Shown here in pieces: positions 6,747 through 15,250 of a DNA stretch of 64,000 nt. The notes under the pieces are model-generated. The model was given only the letters and a program-made list of their open reading frames with translations, searched no databases and was not told where the DNA came from. This DNA is from Demequina lutea. Its GTDB lineage: Bacteria; Actinomycetota; Actinomycetes; Actinomycetales; Demequinaceae. Position numbers and translations under genes: made by a program. The stretch covers positions 124,001 to 188,000 of the forward strand of contig NZ_JACBZO010000001.1 in NCBI RefSeq assembly GCF_013409005.1. The letters are read 5' to 3'. Within the stretch, counting starts at the first letter, position 1; each line of letters starts with the position of its first letter.

Positions 6747-7808
6747 CTAGGCCCGCGGCGGCCCAAGCGACTCGCGGTCGCGCATCGGCATCGGGATGAG
6801 GTGAGTGCCGCCGTCCGCGGGCACGGAACCATGAGCGCGCTCGTGCTCGATCTGGGAGATGAGCAGTTCCGCTGCGCGCTTTCCCATGCTTCTGTGCGGG
6901 AGTGCGAAGGTGGTGAGGCCCGGACGCATCCAGCTGGCGATCGACGCGTCGTCGAAGGAGACGACTGACACATCCTGGGGAATCCGGAGGCCGTGCTCCT
7001 GGAGCGCTTGGTACGCACCCATGGCAAGTCGGTCGTTGAAGCAGAGGAGAGCTCCGGGGACGCGGTGTTCGAGAAGTTCGCTCACGATCGTCCAGCCATC
7101 ACGTGGTAGCCACTGATGGGCGACGGTTCCGGAGGCGGGCCGGAGCCCGTTCTCGCCAAGCACTGCGAGGATCCCTGCGAGGCGTTGCGTGCCTGCAAGG
7201 GCCCTCGGCGGGACGTCGTCCGGCCCAGGGCCAGATCCGACGAGGTGGATGTCGCGGTGGCCGGCGTCGATGAGCGCTTGTGCGGCGTTGCGTCCCGCCT
7301 CGTACTCGGCGGGAAGGACCACGGGCAGGCACGTAGGAGACGTCGGTCCGATGTTGAGCAAGACCGCGGGAGTGCGTTCGATCGTCAACGGGAGGTCACG
7401 TTCCTGCGTGAACATGGACGCAAGAATGAGGCCGTCAACTTGCCGATCAAACATCGCATCCAGCAACAGGTGTTCTTGGGTCAGGTTCCCGCTGGTCTCT
7501 CCGACGAAGACCATGAATCCGCGATCGCGCGCGGCCTCGATGGCGCCCTTGATCATGTCGCCCGCTAGGCGCGATGACGCGACGGAGTCAGACACGAAAC
7601 CAAGAGTGCTCGTCACGCCCTTCCGCAAGCCGACAGACATCGCGTTGGGACGATATCCGAGCTCGAGCGCCTTCGCCTTGACGCGCTCCTGTACCACCTG
7701 GGAGATGCGCACGTCAGTGCCCCGACCTGCAAGCACAAGCGAGGCCGTGGAGACGGCGATGCCCGACGCGGCCGCCACATCGGCGAGCGTTACGCGCTTC
7801 GCTGCCAC
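6747..7808 (-). CDS. LacI-family transcriptional regulator of the sugar operon
   Basis: 353 residues. The N-terminal LacI helix-turn-helix is VTLADVAAASGIAVSTASLV. The hinge YRPNAMSVGLRKG is followed by a periplasmic-binding-like sensor domain (LGFVSDSV..., LICFNDRLAMGAYQAL-like ALLCFNDRLAMG, VSVVSFDDASIASWMRPGLT). The start is GTG 7808, preceded by GGAGGGG; upstream codons to 7904 are also open but lack the family pattern. It is divergent from the binding-protein gene at 7970, and the 161-bp gap holds two palindromes, so it very likely represses that operon until a sugar binds. The effector is not readable. Confidence 0.88.
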   Translation of the reverse strand: MAAKRVTLADVAAASGIAVSTASLVLAGRGTDVRISQVVQERVKAKALELGYRPNAMSVGLRKGVTSTLGFVSDSVASSRLAGDMIKGAIEAARDRGFMVFVGETSGNLTQEHLLLDAMFDRQVDGLILASMFTQERDLPLTIERTPAVLLNIGPTSPTCLPVVLPAEYEAGRNAAQALIDAGHRDIHLVGSGPGPDDVPPRALAGTQRLAGILAVLGENGLRPASGTVAHQWLPRDGWTIVSELLEHRVPGALLCFNDRLAMGAYQALQEHGLRIPQDVSVVSFDDASIASWMRPGLTTFALPHRSMGKRAAELLISQIEHERAHGSVPADGGTHLIPMPMRDRESLGPPRA

Positions 7809-7865
7809 TTCCCCTCCTTCGCCGCGATGGCCGCACGTGTCGTCGAGTGACCGTGACCGAATCGA

Positions 7866-7890
7866 TGCATACCTGAGTTGACAGTATGCA
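7866..7890. promoter_or_regulatory. Palindrome overlapping the sugar-operon -35 region
   Basis: TGCATAC-N11-GTATGCA, perfect 7-bp arms. The spacer ends in TTGACA (7878-7883), a consensus -35 box with a weak CAATCT -10 18 bp on. A protein bound here would block the promoter. It may be a second operator for the LacI-type protein or the site of another regulator. Confidence 0.45.
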
Positions 7891-7911
7891 CTGTCGTGAG
7901 TCAATCTTCAG

Positions 7912-7931
7912 GTGCTAGTTCGTTTTAGCAC
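7912..7931. promoter_or_regulatory. Candidate LacI-type operator
   Basis: GTGCTAGTTCGTTTTAGCAC: half sites GTGCTA and TAGCAC around a central CG, as in LacI-family operators. It lies 38 bp before the binding-protein ATG and downstream of the putative promoter. Confidence 0.55.
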
Positions 7932-7969
7932 GGCCATTCACCTCGTGTGAGCCTCATAAAAGGGAGACA

Positions 7970-9361
7970 ATGATGTCCTTCAATCCCACGATCCGCCACG
8001 CTTCGGGGGCCAGGCGACCTGTCGCCTTGGCTTTCGGAGTAGCTGGATTACTCGCGATGGCGGCCTGTTCCGCCCCAGGAACGCCAGCCGATACGACCAC
8101 GAGTAACGCTGCGTCGACGAGCGCCGCGCCCGTCGCAGGCGCCCCGACGTGCGGCACCGGCCCCGTCACGCTCGAGGCCTACGTCGAGACGGGCTTCCCC
8201 GTCTTCAACGACCTCGCCACGGAGTTCTCCAAGCAATTCCCGAACGTGACTTTCAACACGCGAGAGGACCAGTTCGCGGTCATCACGGCGAACGCTCCAC
8301 GCGTGTTGGTGGACTCTCCCCCTGACCTCATGCGCCTCCCACAGGTGTCGGGACTCGCCAAGGACGGCCTTCTCTACAACCTTGACGGCTACGCCAAGGC
8401 GTTCGGCTGGGACAAGTGGCCGTCTTCTCAGCTCGAGCAGATGCGCGTCAACGCAAACGGGCAGCGCGGCGACGGCCCGCTCTACGCAATGGGCATCAAC
8501 TTCTCGATGACAGGCGTGTTCTACAACAAGGAGCTCGCGGCGAAGGCAGGAATCACCAAGCCGCCCACGACGCTCGCCGAGTTTGACGCCGACCTCAAGG
8601 CCGCGAAGGATGCGGGCCTGACGCCTATCGCCCAATTCAACGGTGGCGCCACTGGGGGACTCGCATTCCCGCTCCAGGCGCTCATGGCTTCCTACGGTAG
8701 CCCGAGCGACATCAACTCGTGGATCTACCAGAAGGCGGGTGCCACCATCGACACTCCCGCGAACGTGAAGGCAGCACAGCACCTCGACGATTGGATCAAG
8801 GCAGGCTACTTCGCTGCCGACATCAACGCTATGGACTACTCGCAGATGATGAGCCGCTTCATCGGTGGCCAGAGCGTCTTCATCTTCGATGGCGACTGGG
8901 AGTCGGGCAACCTCGACAAGCAGATGGCTGGCAAGGCCGGATTCTTCCTCATGCCTCCGCTCGAAGCGGGTGGTCAGCTCGGCGCCATGTCGGCTCCGCT
9001 CACCTACGGTGTCTCGGCCAAGGCCAAGAACCCCGACTGCGCCGCCTTCTTCCTGAACTGGGTAGCGACAAACGACAAGGCCAGGACGATCGACATCCAG
9101 GTCGGTGGCTCACACCCCATGGGACCGACAGACGCCTTCATGCCTACCATCGACCCCAACTCGGTTACCGCTCAGACACTCGCCGCCGGTGCCGTCGTTG
9201 GAAAGAACAATGGCTCCATGGACTTCATCGCCAACGCGACGGGCGCCATCTATGCGAAGAGCTGGACGCCCAACCTGCAGAAGCTGTTCGCCGGTCAGCA
9301 AACTCCTCAGGGAATGCTGACCTCCGTCCAGGCCGACTACCTCACCGAAATCGGTAGTTGA
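7970..9361 (+). CDS. Sugar ABC transporter substrate-binding lipoprotein
   Basis: 463 residues, preceded by AGGGAG. A lipoprotein signal ends in LLAMAAC, with Cys33 as lipidation site, then an Ala/Thr/Ser linker. The mature part is a type-1 extracellular solute-binding domain: PVFNDLATEFSKQFPNV, DLMRLPQVSGLAKDGLLYNL, GVFYNKELAAKAG, PTTLAEFDADLKAAKDAG and SVFIFDGDWESGN. It captures a saccharide outside the membrane and delivers it to the two permeases that follow. It is the first gene of the operon, so expression is set by the palindromes upstream. Confidence 0.9.
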   Translation: MMSFNPTIRHASGARRPVALAFGVAGLLAMAACSAPGTPADTTTSNAASTSAAPVAGAPTCGTGPVTLEAYVETGFPVFNDLATEFSKQFPNVTFNTREDQFAVITANAPRVLVDSPPDLMRLPQVSGLAKDGLLYNLDGYAKAFGWDKWPSSQLEQMRVNANGQRGDGPLYAMGINFSMTGVFYNKELAAKAGITKPPTTLAEFDADLKAAKDAGLTPIAQFNGGATGGLAFPLQALMASYGSPSDINSWIYQKAGATIDTPANVKAAQHLDDWIKAGYFAADINAMDYSQMMSRFIGGQSVFIFDGDWESGNLDKQMAGKAGFFLMPPLEAGGQLGAMSAPLTYGVSAKAKNPDCAAFFLNWVATNDKARTIDIQVGGSHPMGPTDAFMPTIDPNSVTAQTLAAGAVVGKNNGSMDFIANATGAIYAKSWTPNLQKLFAGQQTPQGMLTSVQADYLTEIGS

Positions 9362-9368
9362 TCTCACC

Positions 9369-10343
9369 ATGACTGATTCCAGGCGAACGGGCGAAAGCCT
9401 TGGCGGCCGTCCGTCCGTCTCGGATCGGCCCGCAATTCATGAGGCCAGGCGTCGCGCGGACCGCGCGCGACGCCTGCGCCGCGGGATCCCCGGGCTCGCG
9501 CTCGTCGCGCCGGCCGCTTTCTTTTACGCAGTGTTTGTGCTCAAGCCGCTTGCGTCCACGATCCAGTACTCGTTCTACGACTGGAATGGGATCACCCTGG
9601 CAAAGTGGACGGGTCTCGAAAATTACACACGACTATTCACGGACAAGGAACTCCTTGGATCGATCATCAACGCGTTCCAACTCATCCTGTACTTCTCCAT
9701 CGTTCCGGTCACCTTCGGACTAATCGCGGCCGCGCTCATACGCAAATTTGGCACGAGTCGCCTGGCTTTGGTCTCGCGCACCGTCCTGTTCCTGCCGCAG
9801 GTCATCCCCCTCGTTGCCGCAGGCATCATGTGGACGTGGCTCATGGCCACCAACGGAGCGGTCAACCAGTTCTTCAGGCTGATCGGGCTTGGTGGGATTA
9901 CCCGCGCCTGGTTGGGCGACTTCAACACGGCCTTGCCCGCGGTGGGCGTCATCGGGGCCTGGGTGTCGCTCGGACTGTGCATGTTGCTCTTCCTCGCGGG
10001 CATGTCCAAGATCGACCCCGCTCTCTATGAGGCGGCACGCCTCGACGGCGCGGGGGCCATCAGTGAGTTGATGGCAGTCACCCTTCCCGCAGTGCGCCAA
10101 GAACTTGGTGTTGCCGTCACCATTACGGTGATCGGCGCACTGAGAAGCTTCGACATCATCTACATCTCCACCCAAGGGGGACCCGGCAACAGCACGCTCG
10201 TGCCCGGCCTCGAGATCTACTATCTTGCGTTCTTCCAGCGTGCCATTGGCCAAGCGTCTGCGCTCGCTGTGGCCCTCACCATCCTCGTGCTCGCCGTTGT
10301 GCTGCCGATCAACAGGCTTGCGCGCGGGAAGGAAGAATCGTGA
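9369..10343 (+). CDS. Sugar ABC transporter permease, MalF/UgpA type
   Basis: 324 residues with six predicted membrane segments. The first (GLALVAPAAFFYAVFVL) follows an unusually long, Arg-rich cytoplasmic N-terminus of about 35 residues. The ATPase-docking EAA loop is seen at EAARLDGAGAISELMAVTLP. It sits 7 bp after the binding-protein gene and overlaps the next permease by a GTGA. No ATPase gene is in the operon; actinobacterial importers of this class often share a MsiK-type ATPase encoded elsewhere. Confidence 0.9.
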   Translation: MTDSRRTGESLGGRPSVSDRPAIHEARRRADRARRLRRGIPGLALVAPAAFFYAVFVLKPLASTIQYSFYDWNGITLAKWTGLENYTRLFTDKELLGSIINAFQLILYFSIVPVTFGLIAAALIRKFGTSRLALVSRTVLFLPQVIPLVAAGIMWTWLMATNGAVNQFFRLIGLGGITRAWLGDFNTALPAVGVIGAWVSLGLCMLLFLAGMSKIDPALYEAARLDGAGAISELMAVTLPAVRQELGVAVTITVIGALRSFDIIYISTQGGPGNSTLVPGLEIYYLAFFQRAIGQASALAVALTILVLAVVLPINRLARGKEES

Positions 10344-11164
10344 AGACCTCGGCACGCGAGCTGTGGACGGGGCGAGGTCTTCTCGTCTTCGTCATGCTCA
10401 TCACGATCATCCCGTTTGTCAGCCTGTTTGTGACGGCACTTCACGCGCCCGGCACTTATCCTTCTGGCCTCGCATGGCCCGCGGAACCCCACTGGGAGAA
10501 CTTCGTCAACGCTTTCAAGGCCGCGAAGATGGGCAAGTTGCTACAGTCGAGCCTCCTCATTGAGCTCGGCGTAGTGCCCGCAGCGGTGCTGATGTCGACT
10601 CTCGCTGGATTTGCTCTCGGTCACCTCAAGGTGCCCTTCAGGCGCACCCTGCTCGTCATCTTCGTGCTGGGCCTCACGCTCCCGTTCGAGGGAATCATCG
10701 TCCCGCTGTACTACCAGATCCGCAGCTATGGCCTGCTGAATACCCAGTGGGCGATCATCCTGCCGCTCCTCGGACTCTTCATGCCGTTTGCGGTGATGTG
10801 GATGCGCGCGCACTTTGTGAACATGCCTGAAGACCTGTCGGAGGCCGCGCGCGTCGACGGCGCATCGACCTGGCAGCTCTTCTGGCGAATCCACGTGCCG
10901 TTGTCGATGCCTGCGATCTCTTCGCTCGCGATTCTGCTGTTCTTGTGGACGTGGAACCAGTTCTTGCTCGCGATCGTGCTGGTGGATGATCCGAGCAAGC
11001 GGACGATGGCCGGAGCGCTCGGCGCATTTCAAGGTCAATGGGGCACCGACATTCCGATGCTCTGCGCGGGCTCGCTCCTGATCCTCACTCCGACGTTGCT
11101 AGTGTTCCTCGCCTTCCAACGCCAGTTCGTGGCCGCCCTGCTCCAGGGCGCGGTGAAGGGATGA
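10340..11164 (+). CDS. Sugar ABC transporter permease, MalG/UgpE type
   Basis: 274 residues, GTG start overlapping the previous stop. Six membrane segments. The EAA loop is EAARVDGASTWQLFWRIHVP. It forms the membrane channel with the preceding permease. The stop overlaps the next ATG (ATGA), so the esterase is translationally coupled to the transporter. Confidence 0.9.
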   Translation: MKTSARELWTGRGLLVFVMLITIIPFVSLFVTALHAPGTYPSGLAWPAEPHWENFVNAFKAAKMGKLLQSSLLIELGVVPAAVLMSTLAGFALGHLKVPFRRTLLVIFVLGLTLPFEGIIVPLYYQIRSYGLLNTQWAIILPLLGLFMPFAVMWMRAHFVNMPEDLSEAARVDGASTWQLFWRIHVPLSMPAISSLAILLFLWTWNQFLLAIVLVDDPSKRTMAGALGAFQGQWGTDIPMLCAGSLLILTPTLLVFLAFQRQFVAALLQGAVKG

Positions 11165-12132
11165 CGGCAACGCCGGCGCGACCACCCTTCGATGAGGCGG
11201 TCGCCAGGGCTCTTGACGAGTTCAGCGAGTTGATCGTCACGGACATGTCGGCCACGGACATTTCGCGGGTGCGTGAGCTTGCTGCGCCCTTCCCGATGGC
11301 CGAGCTGACGATGCACGGAGCTTTCACGCGCGAGGAGTTCGCCCTGACTCGTCCTGAAGACGGCACCGCGCTGGCGGTCGTGGTCTACACCCCCGTCGGT
11401 ACCAAGAGGCCAACTCCCGTGTTGCTCCATCTGCATGGCGGCGGCCTGATCGCAGGCCACGCGGACTCAGATACCCCTGGCCTGACACAGCTCATGGCCG
11501 ACACGGGGTGCTCGCTCGTGGTGTTCGACTACCGACTCGCTCCCGAATACCCTTACCCCGCGGCGCTCGAAGATGCGACTGTGGTGCTGAGCTGGCTCGC
11601 TGGACCTGATGCGCCCGCGACGGTCGATCCCGCTCGCATCGTCCTCTCTGGGGTGAGCGCGGGCGGCGGCCTCGCGGCCACAACGGCCCTGTTCGCACGC
11701 GATCACGACGGTCCCCAGCTCGCAGGTTTGCTGCTGATGTGTCCGATGCTTGACCATCGCAGCGACTCGTTCTCGGCGAGGCAGATGGAGGGCGCGGGCT
11801 CGTGGGACCGCGTCGCAAACGTGGTGGGTTGGGATGCGTATCTTGGGCCCGACGCCCACGACCGCGAGGTGTCGCTGTACGCGTCGGCGGCGAGGTGTGC
11901 CGACTACAGCAATCTTCCGCCAACGTTCATCGACGTGGGATCTGCCGAAACGTTCCGCGACGAGTGCATCGCATTTGCGGCTGAGATGTGGAAGGCGGGC
12001 GGCGATGCCGAACTTCATGTGTGGCCCGGCGGGACTCACGGCTTCGACTTCCTCACGCCGTGGGCGCCGATGTCGCGGGATGCGCGAGAGGCACGGACCG
12101 CCTGGCTACGGCGACTTCTCACTCGCGTCTAG
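11161..12132 (+). CDS. Alpha/beta hydrolase, acetyl-esterase (HSL) type
   Basis: 323 residues. HLHGGGLIAGHADS contains the HGGG oxyanion motif of hormone-sensitive-lipase-like esterases. VLSGVSAGGGLA carries the nucleophile Ser (usually GDSAGG; here GVSAGG). The acid lies near VGSAETFRDE and the His in GGTHGFDF. There is no signal peptide, so it acts in the cytoplasm on small acyl esters. Sitting between a sugar importer and sucrose phosphorylase, it may remove acyl groups from an imported sugar ester. That role is inferred only from context. Confidence 0.8.
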   Translation: MTATPARPPFDEAVARALDEFSELIVTDMSATDISRVRELAAPFPMAELTMHGAFTREEFALTRPEDGTALAVVVYTPVGTKRPTPVLLHLHGGGLIAGHADSDTPGLTQLMADTGCSLVVFDYRLAPEYPYPAALEDATVVLSWLAGPDAPATVDPARIVLSGVSAGGGLAATTALFARDHDGPQLAGLLLMCPMLDHRSDSFSARQMEGAGSWDRVANVVGWDAYLGPDAHDREVSLYASAARCADYSNLPPTFIDVGSAETFRDECIAFAAEMWKAGGDAELHVWPGGTHGFDFLTPWAPMSRDAREARTAWLRRLLTRV

Positions 12133-12160
12133 CGCCATCAACCGACAAGGGAACGTGAAC

Positions 12161-13654
12161 GTGAAGCACACCAGGCCAGCGGGACCACAGCTCATCGCCT
12201 ACGCGGACAGGTGCGGCGGCTCGGTGTCGGGGCTTCGCGGGCTTCTCGAGGGACAACTCGAGGGCGTGTTTGGTGGCGTCCACTTATTGCCCTACTTCAC
12301 GCCTTTCGACGGAGTCGACGCGGGCTTCGACCCCGAGGATCACACCGCCGTTGACCCCCGGCTCGGGACCTGGGGCGACATTCGTGAACTGAGCGCTAGT
12401 TACACGCTGATGAGCGATGTGATCGTGAACCACGTCTCCGCGCGATCGGAGCGTTTCACGGACGTAGTTGCGCATGGCGATGACTCTCCGTGGGCGCCGA
12501 TGTTCCTCACCTTGAGTTCCGTCTTCCCCAAAGGAGCGTCCGAGGAGGACTTGGCGCGCATCTACCGACCGAGGCCAGGCTTGCCCTTCACCGCGATGAC
12601 ATGGGCGGGGAAGCGTCGGCTTGTGTGGACCACCTTCACCCCCGAACAGATCGATATTGACCTGACGACGCCGCAAGCCTGGGCCTACATCGAGTCGGTC
12701 GTCGACGCGCTGACGAATGGGGGCGTGACGATGCTCCGACTCGATGCCATCGGCTACACGGGCAAGGAGGCGGGCACGGATTGCTTCATGACGCCGGCGA
12801 CCGAGCGGTACACCCAGCGGATTGCGCAGATGGCGGACGAGCGCGGAGCCCAGGTACTGCTCGAGGTCCACGGCCACCACAGCCAGCAGATCGAGATCGC
12901 GAGGAGCGTCGACTATGTGTACGACTTCGCGCTGCCGCCTTTGGTGTTGCACGCGCTCCACGCCCATGACCTCGAGCCGCTCGCGGCCTGGTTCGCGATC
13001 AGGCCAGCGAATTCGGTGACGGTGCTCGACACGCACGACGGCATCGGCATCGTCGATGTTGGCGAGAGCGATCTCGCGCCGGGTGTTCCGGGCCTGCTCA
13101 GTCCAGATCAGATCGATGCCCTCGTGAATGCCATCCACCGAGCGAGCCACGGCACGAGCCTCGCTGCAACAGGCGCTGCAGCATCCAATCTTGATCTTTA
13201 TCAGGTTAATTGCACGTTCTATGACGCGCTCGGTCGCGACGACGACCGATACCTGCTCGCCCGTCTGATCCAGCTCATGACTCCGGGAATTCCCCAGGTG
13301 TATTACGTCGGCCTCCTCGCGGGCTCGGGCGACATGGAGCTGTTGGAGCGAACGGGAGTGGGCCGCAACATCAATCGACATCACTACAGCGTCTCCGAGA
13401 TCGAGAAGGAACTCGAACGCCCAGTGGTTGCCGCCCAAGTCGACGCGATCAAGCTGCGCAATAGCCATCCGGCATTCGAGGGCGAGTTCGCCATTCACGT
13501 CGAAGGCACGCGGGGTTCGATGCGATGGGAGCGCGGCAGCGCCGCGGTCACGCTCGAGTTCGACGTGCGTGCGGGTACCTTCGAACTCACCGCGTCCTCG
13601 GAGGGCGGAGTGGCTGTGCGCCAGGAACTCGGAGCGAGTCGAGGTAGGGCCTAA
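12161..13654 (+). CDS. Sucrose phosphorylase (GH13 subfamily 18)
   Basis: 497 residues, the usual size. Catalytic residues of the GH13 barrel are visible: nucleophile Asp in MLRLDAIGYTGKEAGTDCFM, acid/base Glu in VLLEVHGHH, and the third Asp in LDTHDGIGIVD. SNLDLYQVNCTFYDALG and the segment ending GRNINRHHY match true sucrose phosphorylases. It converts sucrose and phosphate to glucose-1-phosphate and fructose in the cytoplasm, saving ATP. The start is GTG 12161, 8 nt after AAGGGA; GTG 12155 is too close to it. Other members of this subfamily act on glucosylglycerol or glucosylglycerate, so substrate is likely but not certain. Confidence 0.85.
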   Translation: MKHTRPAGPQLIAYADRCGGSVSGLRGLLEGQLEGVFGGVHLLPYFTPFDGVDAGFDPEDHTAVDPRLGTWGDIRELSASYTLMSDVIVNHVSARSERFTDVVAHGDDSPWAPMFLTLSSVFPKGASEEDLARIYRPRPGLPFTAMTWAGKRRLVWTTFTPEQIDIDLTTPQAWAYIESVVDALTNGGVTMLRLDAIGYTGKEAGTDCFMTPATERYTQRIAQMADERGAQVLLEVHGHHSQQIEIARSVDYVYDFALPPLVLHALHAHDLEPLAAWFAIRPANSVTVLDTHDGIGIVDVGESDLAPGVPGLLSPDQIDALVNAIHRASHGTSLAATGAAASNLDLYQVNCTFYDALGRDDDRYLLARLIQLMTPGIPQVYYVGLLAGSGDMELLERTGVGRNINRHHYSVSEIEKELERPVVAAQVDAIKLRNSHPAFEGEFAIHVEGTRGSMRWERGSAAVTLEFDVRAGTFELTASSEGGVAVRQELGASRGRA

Positions 13655-13740
13655 ACGTCGGCCCTGAAGTCTGGGCCCCGTGAATGCGCGCCAGAGTCTT
13701 GCGCAGAGTTCCGTGCGTTGGCACTCATTTGAGGGCGCGC

Positions 13741-14127
13741 CTACGGGTGCGTCTCTCCATCGACGTACAGCCACTCCCCGGCCTGGCGCGCGAAGCGGCT
13801 GCGTTCCCTGACTTCTGCGACGACGCCGGCCTGATCCTGATAGCGCGCGACGAAAACGACGATGCCCTCCCTGTCGTCGGCCCCGCCCGCCTCGGTGGCA
13901 AGCACCTCGAGGCCAAGCCACGCGTCGTCGTCCATTTCCAAGGCGGCGGGCCGATGCGACGCCTCCCAGGTGCGCAGCAGGTACGCCTCATCGCGGCGCA
14001 CGTAGGCGGTGTAGCGCGATCGCATGAGCGCCTCGGCGGTCGCTGCGGGCGACTCACCGCGAAGCAGCGGTCCGCAACAGTCGCGGTAGGGCGATCCCGA
14101 GCCGCACGGGCAAGGAAGTGCGCTCAT
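13741..14127 (-). CDS. YchJ-family SEC-C motif protein
   Basis: 128 residues. The N-terminus CPCGSGSPYRDCCGPLL is the zinc-binding SEC-C motif, followed by the family signature ALMRSRYTAYVRRDEAYLLRTW. The C-terminal part is an NTF2-like fold (DREGIVVFVARYQDQAGVV ... YVDGE). UPF0225/YchJ proteins have no settled function. The ATG overlaps the stop of the upstream membrane-protein gene by 4 bp, so the two form an operon. Confidence 0.85.
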   Translation of the reverse strand: MSALPCPCGSGSPYRDCCGPLLRGESPAATAEALMRSRYTAYVRRDEAYLLRTWEASHRPAALEMDDDAWLGLEVLATEAGGADDREGIVVFVARYQDQAGVVAEVRERSRFARQAGEWLYVDGETHP

Positions 14128-14765
14128 GCGGCGTCCTCGAGGTCCCTCACCCATTGGTCGCCGTCGACGCGAAAACCGGCGCGGCGCAAGTACTCGGTAT
14201 CGGTGGCGCCGTGTGGCCGCACCGTGACGGTGCGGAATCCCGCGGCGGGAAGAGCTCCCGAGTCGCGATACACGAACTGTCCCGGCGTGAACGTGCGGAA
14301 GCGCGGCTTCACCCAGTCGAGTTCCACCTCGCCCACTCCGTTGCCCGTGTCGCGCACGGCGACCACGCCGACCGCCTCGTCGCCGCGCACCACGAGGAGG
14401 GTGGAACGCTTGCCGCCACCCGCGGCGGGTTCCAAGGTGAAGTCGGGCGCATGGGTGGCGATGTCCGCGGCGTGAACCTGCAGCAGGTGCTGGAGAAAGG
14501 GGTCTTCCGGGGGAACGGCGATGACCTGATAGACCTCGGGGTCCTTGGACTCGCGGTACAGGCGAGACAGCCAGTAAACGTTGATGACCGCGATGGCCGC
14601 GTTCATCGCGGCGAAGGGCCACACGCCGATGACGACGTTGTACACGGTCGCCACCACGGACCCCACGAGGTTCATCCACCGGAACCGCACCACCCGAGAC
14701 TGGGTGAGCGACACCACCACAAGGACGGATCCGATCCAGCCGATAGTTTCAAGCAAGGTGTGCAT
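14124..14765 (-). CDS. Small membrane protein with a soluble C-terminal domain
   Basis: 213 residues. Residues 1-70 form two to three hydrophobic segments (IGWIGSVLVVVSLTQS, MNLVGSVVATVYNVVIGVWP, AAMNAAIAVINVYWLSRLY), resembling YgjV-like proteins. The rest (TLLVVRGDEAVGVVAVRDTG ... EYLRRAGFRVDGDQWV) looks like a small GNAT-like fold with a C-terminal basic tail. The function is unknown. A TANNNT box sits 6 nt before the ATG. Confidence 0.6.
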   Translation of the reverse strand: MHTLLETIGWIGSVLVVVSLTQSRVVRFRWMNLVGSVVATVYNVVIGVWPFAAMNAAIAVINVYWLSRLYRESKDPEVYQVIAVPPEDPFLQHLLQVHAADIATHAPDFTLEPAAGGGKRSTLLVVRGDEAVGVVAVRDTGNGVGEVELDWVKPRFRTFTPGQFVYRDSGALPAAGFRTVTVRPHGATDTEYLRRAGFRVDGDQWVRDLEDAA

Positions 14766-14771
14766 CCCTCA

Positions 14772-14777
14772 AGAGTA
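14772..14777 (-). promoter_or_regulatory. -10 box for the leaderless membrane-protein gene
   Basis: TACTCT read on the minus strand, 6 nt before the ATG at 14765. It is only 10 bp from the divergent -10 box of the S4-domain gene, so the two promoters overlap. Confidence 0.45.
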
Positions 14778-14786
14778 GGCGGGGCC

Positions 14787-14792
14787 TAACCT
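14787..14792 (+). promoter_or_regulatory. -10 box for the leaderless S4-domain gene
   Basis: TAACCT, 6 nt before ATG 14799, with no ribosome site between. Confidence 0.5.
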
Positions 14793-14798
14793 CGAGAC

Positions 14799-15170
14799 AT
14801 GACCCCGTCCGCCGTGCGCGCCGATGCCTGGACGTGGGCGGTACGCCTGTACAAGACGCGCACGCTTGCGACGGCCGCGTGCAAGGCGGGCCACGTGCGC
14901 GTCAACGGTGACAAGGCGAAGCCCGCGACGCCCGTCCACGTTGGCGACCGCCTCGTGGTGCGCGGCGGTGATCGCGAGCGGACCGTCGAGGTGACGGTGC
15001 TGCTCGCCAAGCGAGTGGGGGCCGAGCCCGCCGCGCGCGCGTACATCGACCACACGCCCGTCGCGCCCCCCGCGAAGTTCGTGGCGCCCCCCGCCGTGCG
15101 CGATCCGGGGACCGGACGGCCCACCAAGAAGGAGCGGCGCCAGCTCGATCGCCTGCGCGGCCGCAGCTGA
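14799..15170 (+). CDS. S4-domain RNA-binding protein, Hsp15 type
   Basis: 123 residues. An N-terminal S4 RNA-binding fold has the Hsp15 pattern: RADAWTWAVRLYKTRTLATA, ACKAGHVRVNGDKAKPATPV and VGDRLVVR. The tail is Pro- then Lys/Arg-rich (GRPTKKERRQLDRLRGR). Hsp15 binds stalled 50S subunits carrying nascent chains and helps recycle them. The gene stands alone with a leaderless promoter. Confidence 0.85.
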   Translation: MTPSAVRADAWTWAVRLYKTRTLATAACKAGHVRVNGDKAKPATPVHVGDRLVVRGGDRERTVEVTVLLAKRVGAEPAARAYIDHTPVAPPAKFVAPPAVRDPGTGRPTKKERRQLDRLRGRS

Positions 15171-15237
15171 TTTGGGCACGCGAAGGGATCGTCACTGCCT
15201 AGGCGCAGTGCGGGCGGCCACGATGCGTCCGCGCCAG

Positions 15238-15243
15238 TAGGCT
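15238..15243 (+). promoter_or_regulatory. -10 box for the leaderless glycosyltransferase gene
   Basis: TAGGCT, 7 nt before ATG 15251 with no ribosome site. It marks the start of the GT2-rmlA transcription unit. Confidence 0.5.
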
Positions 15244-15250
15244 CGAAGCC

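Noticed and set aside
12284-13921. A 545-codon open frame antisense to sucrose phosphorylase
   Set aside because: Shadow of a well-identified GH13 gene; low-complexity basic product.
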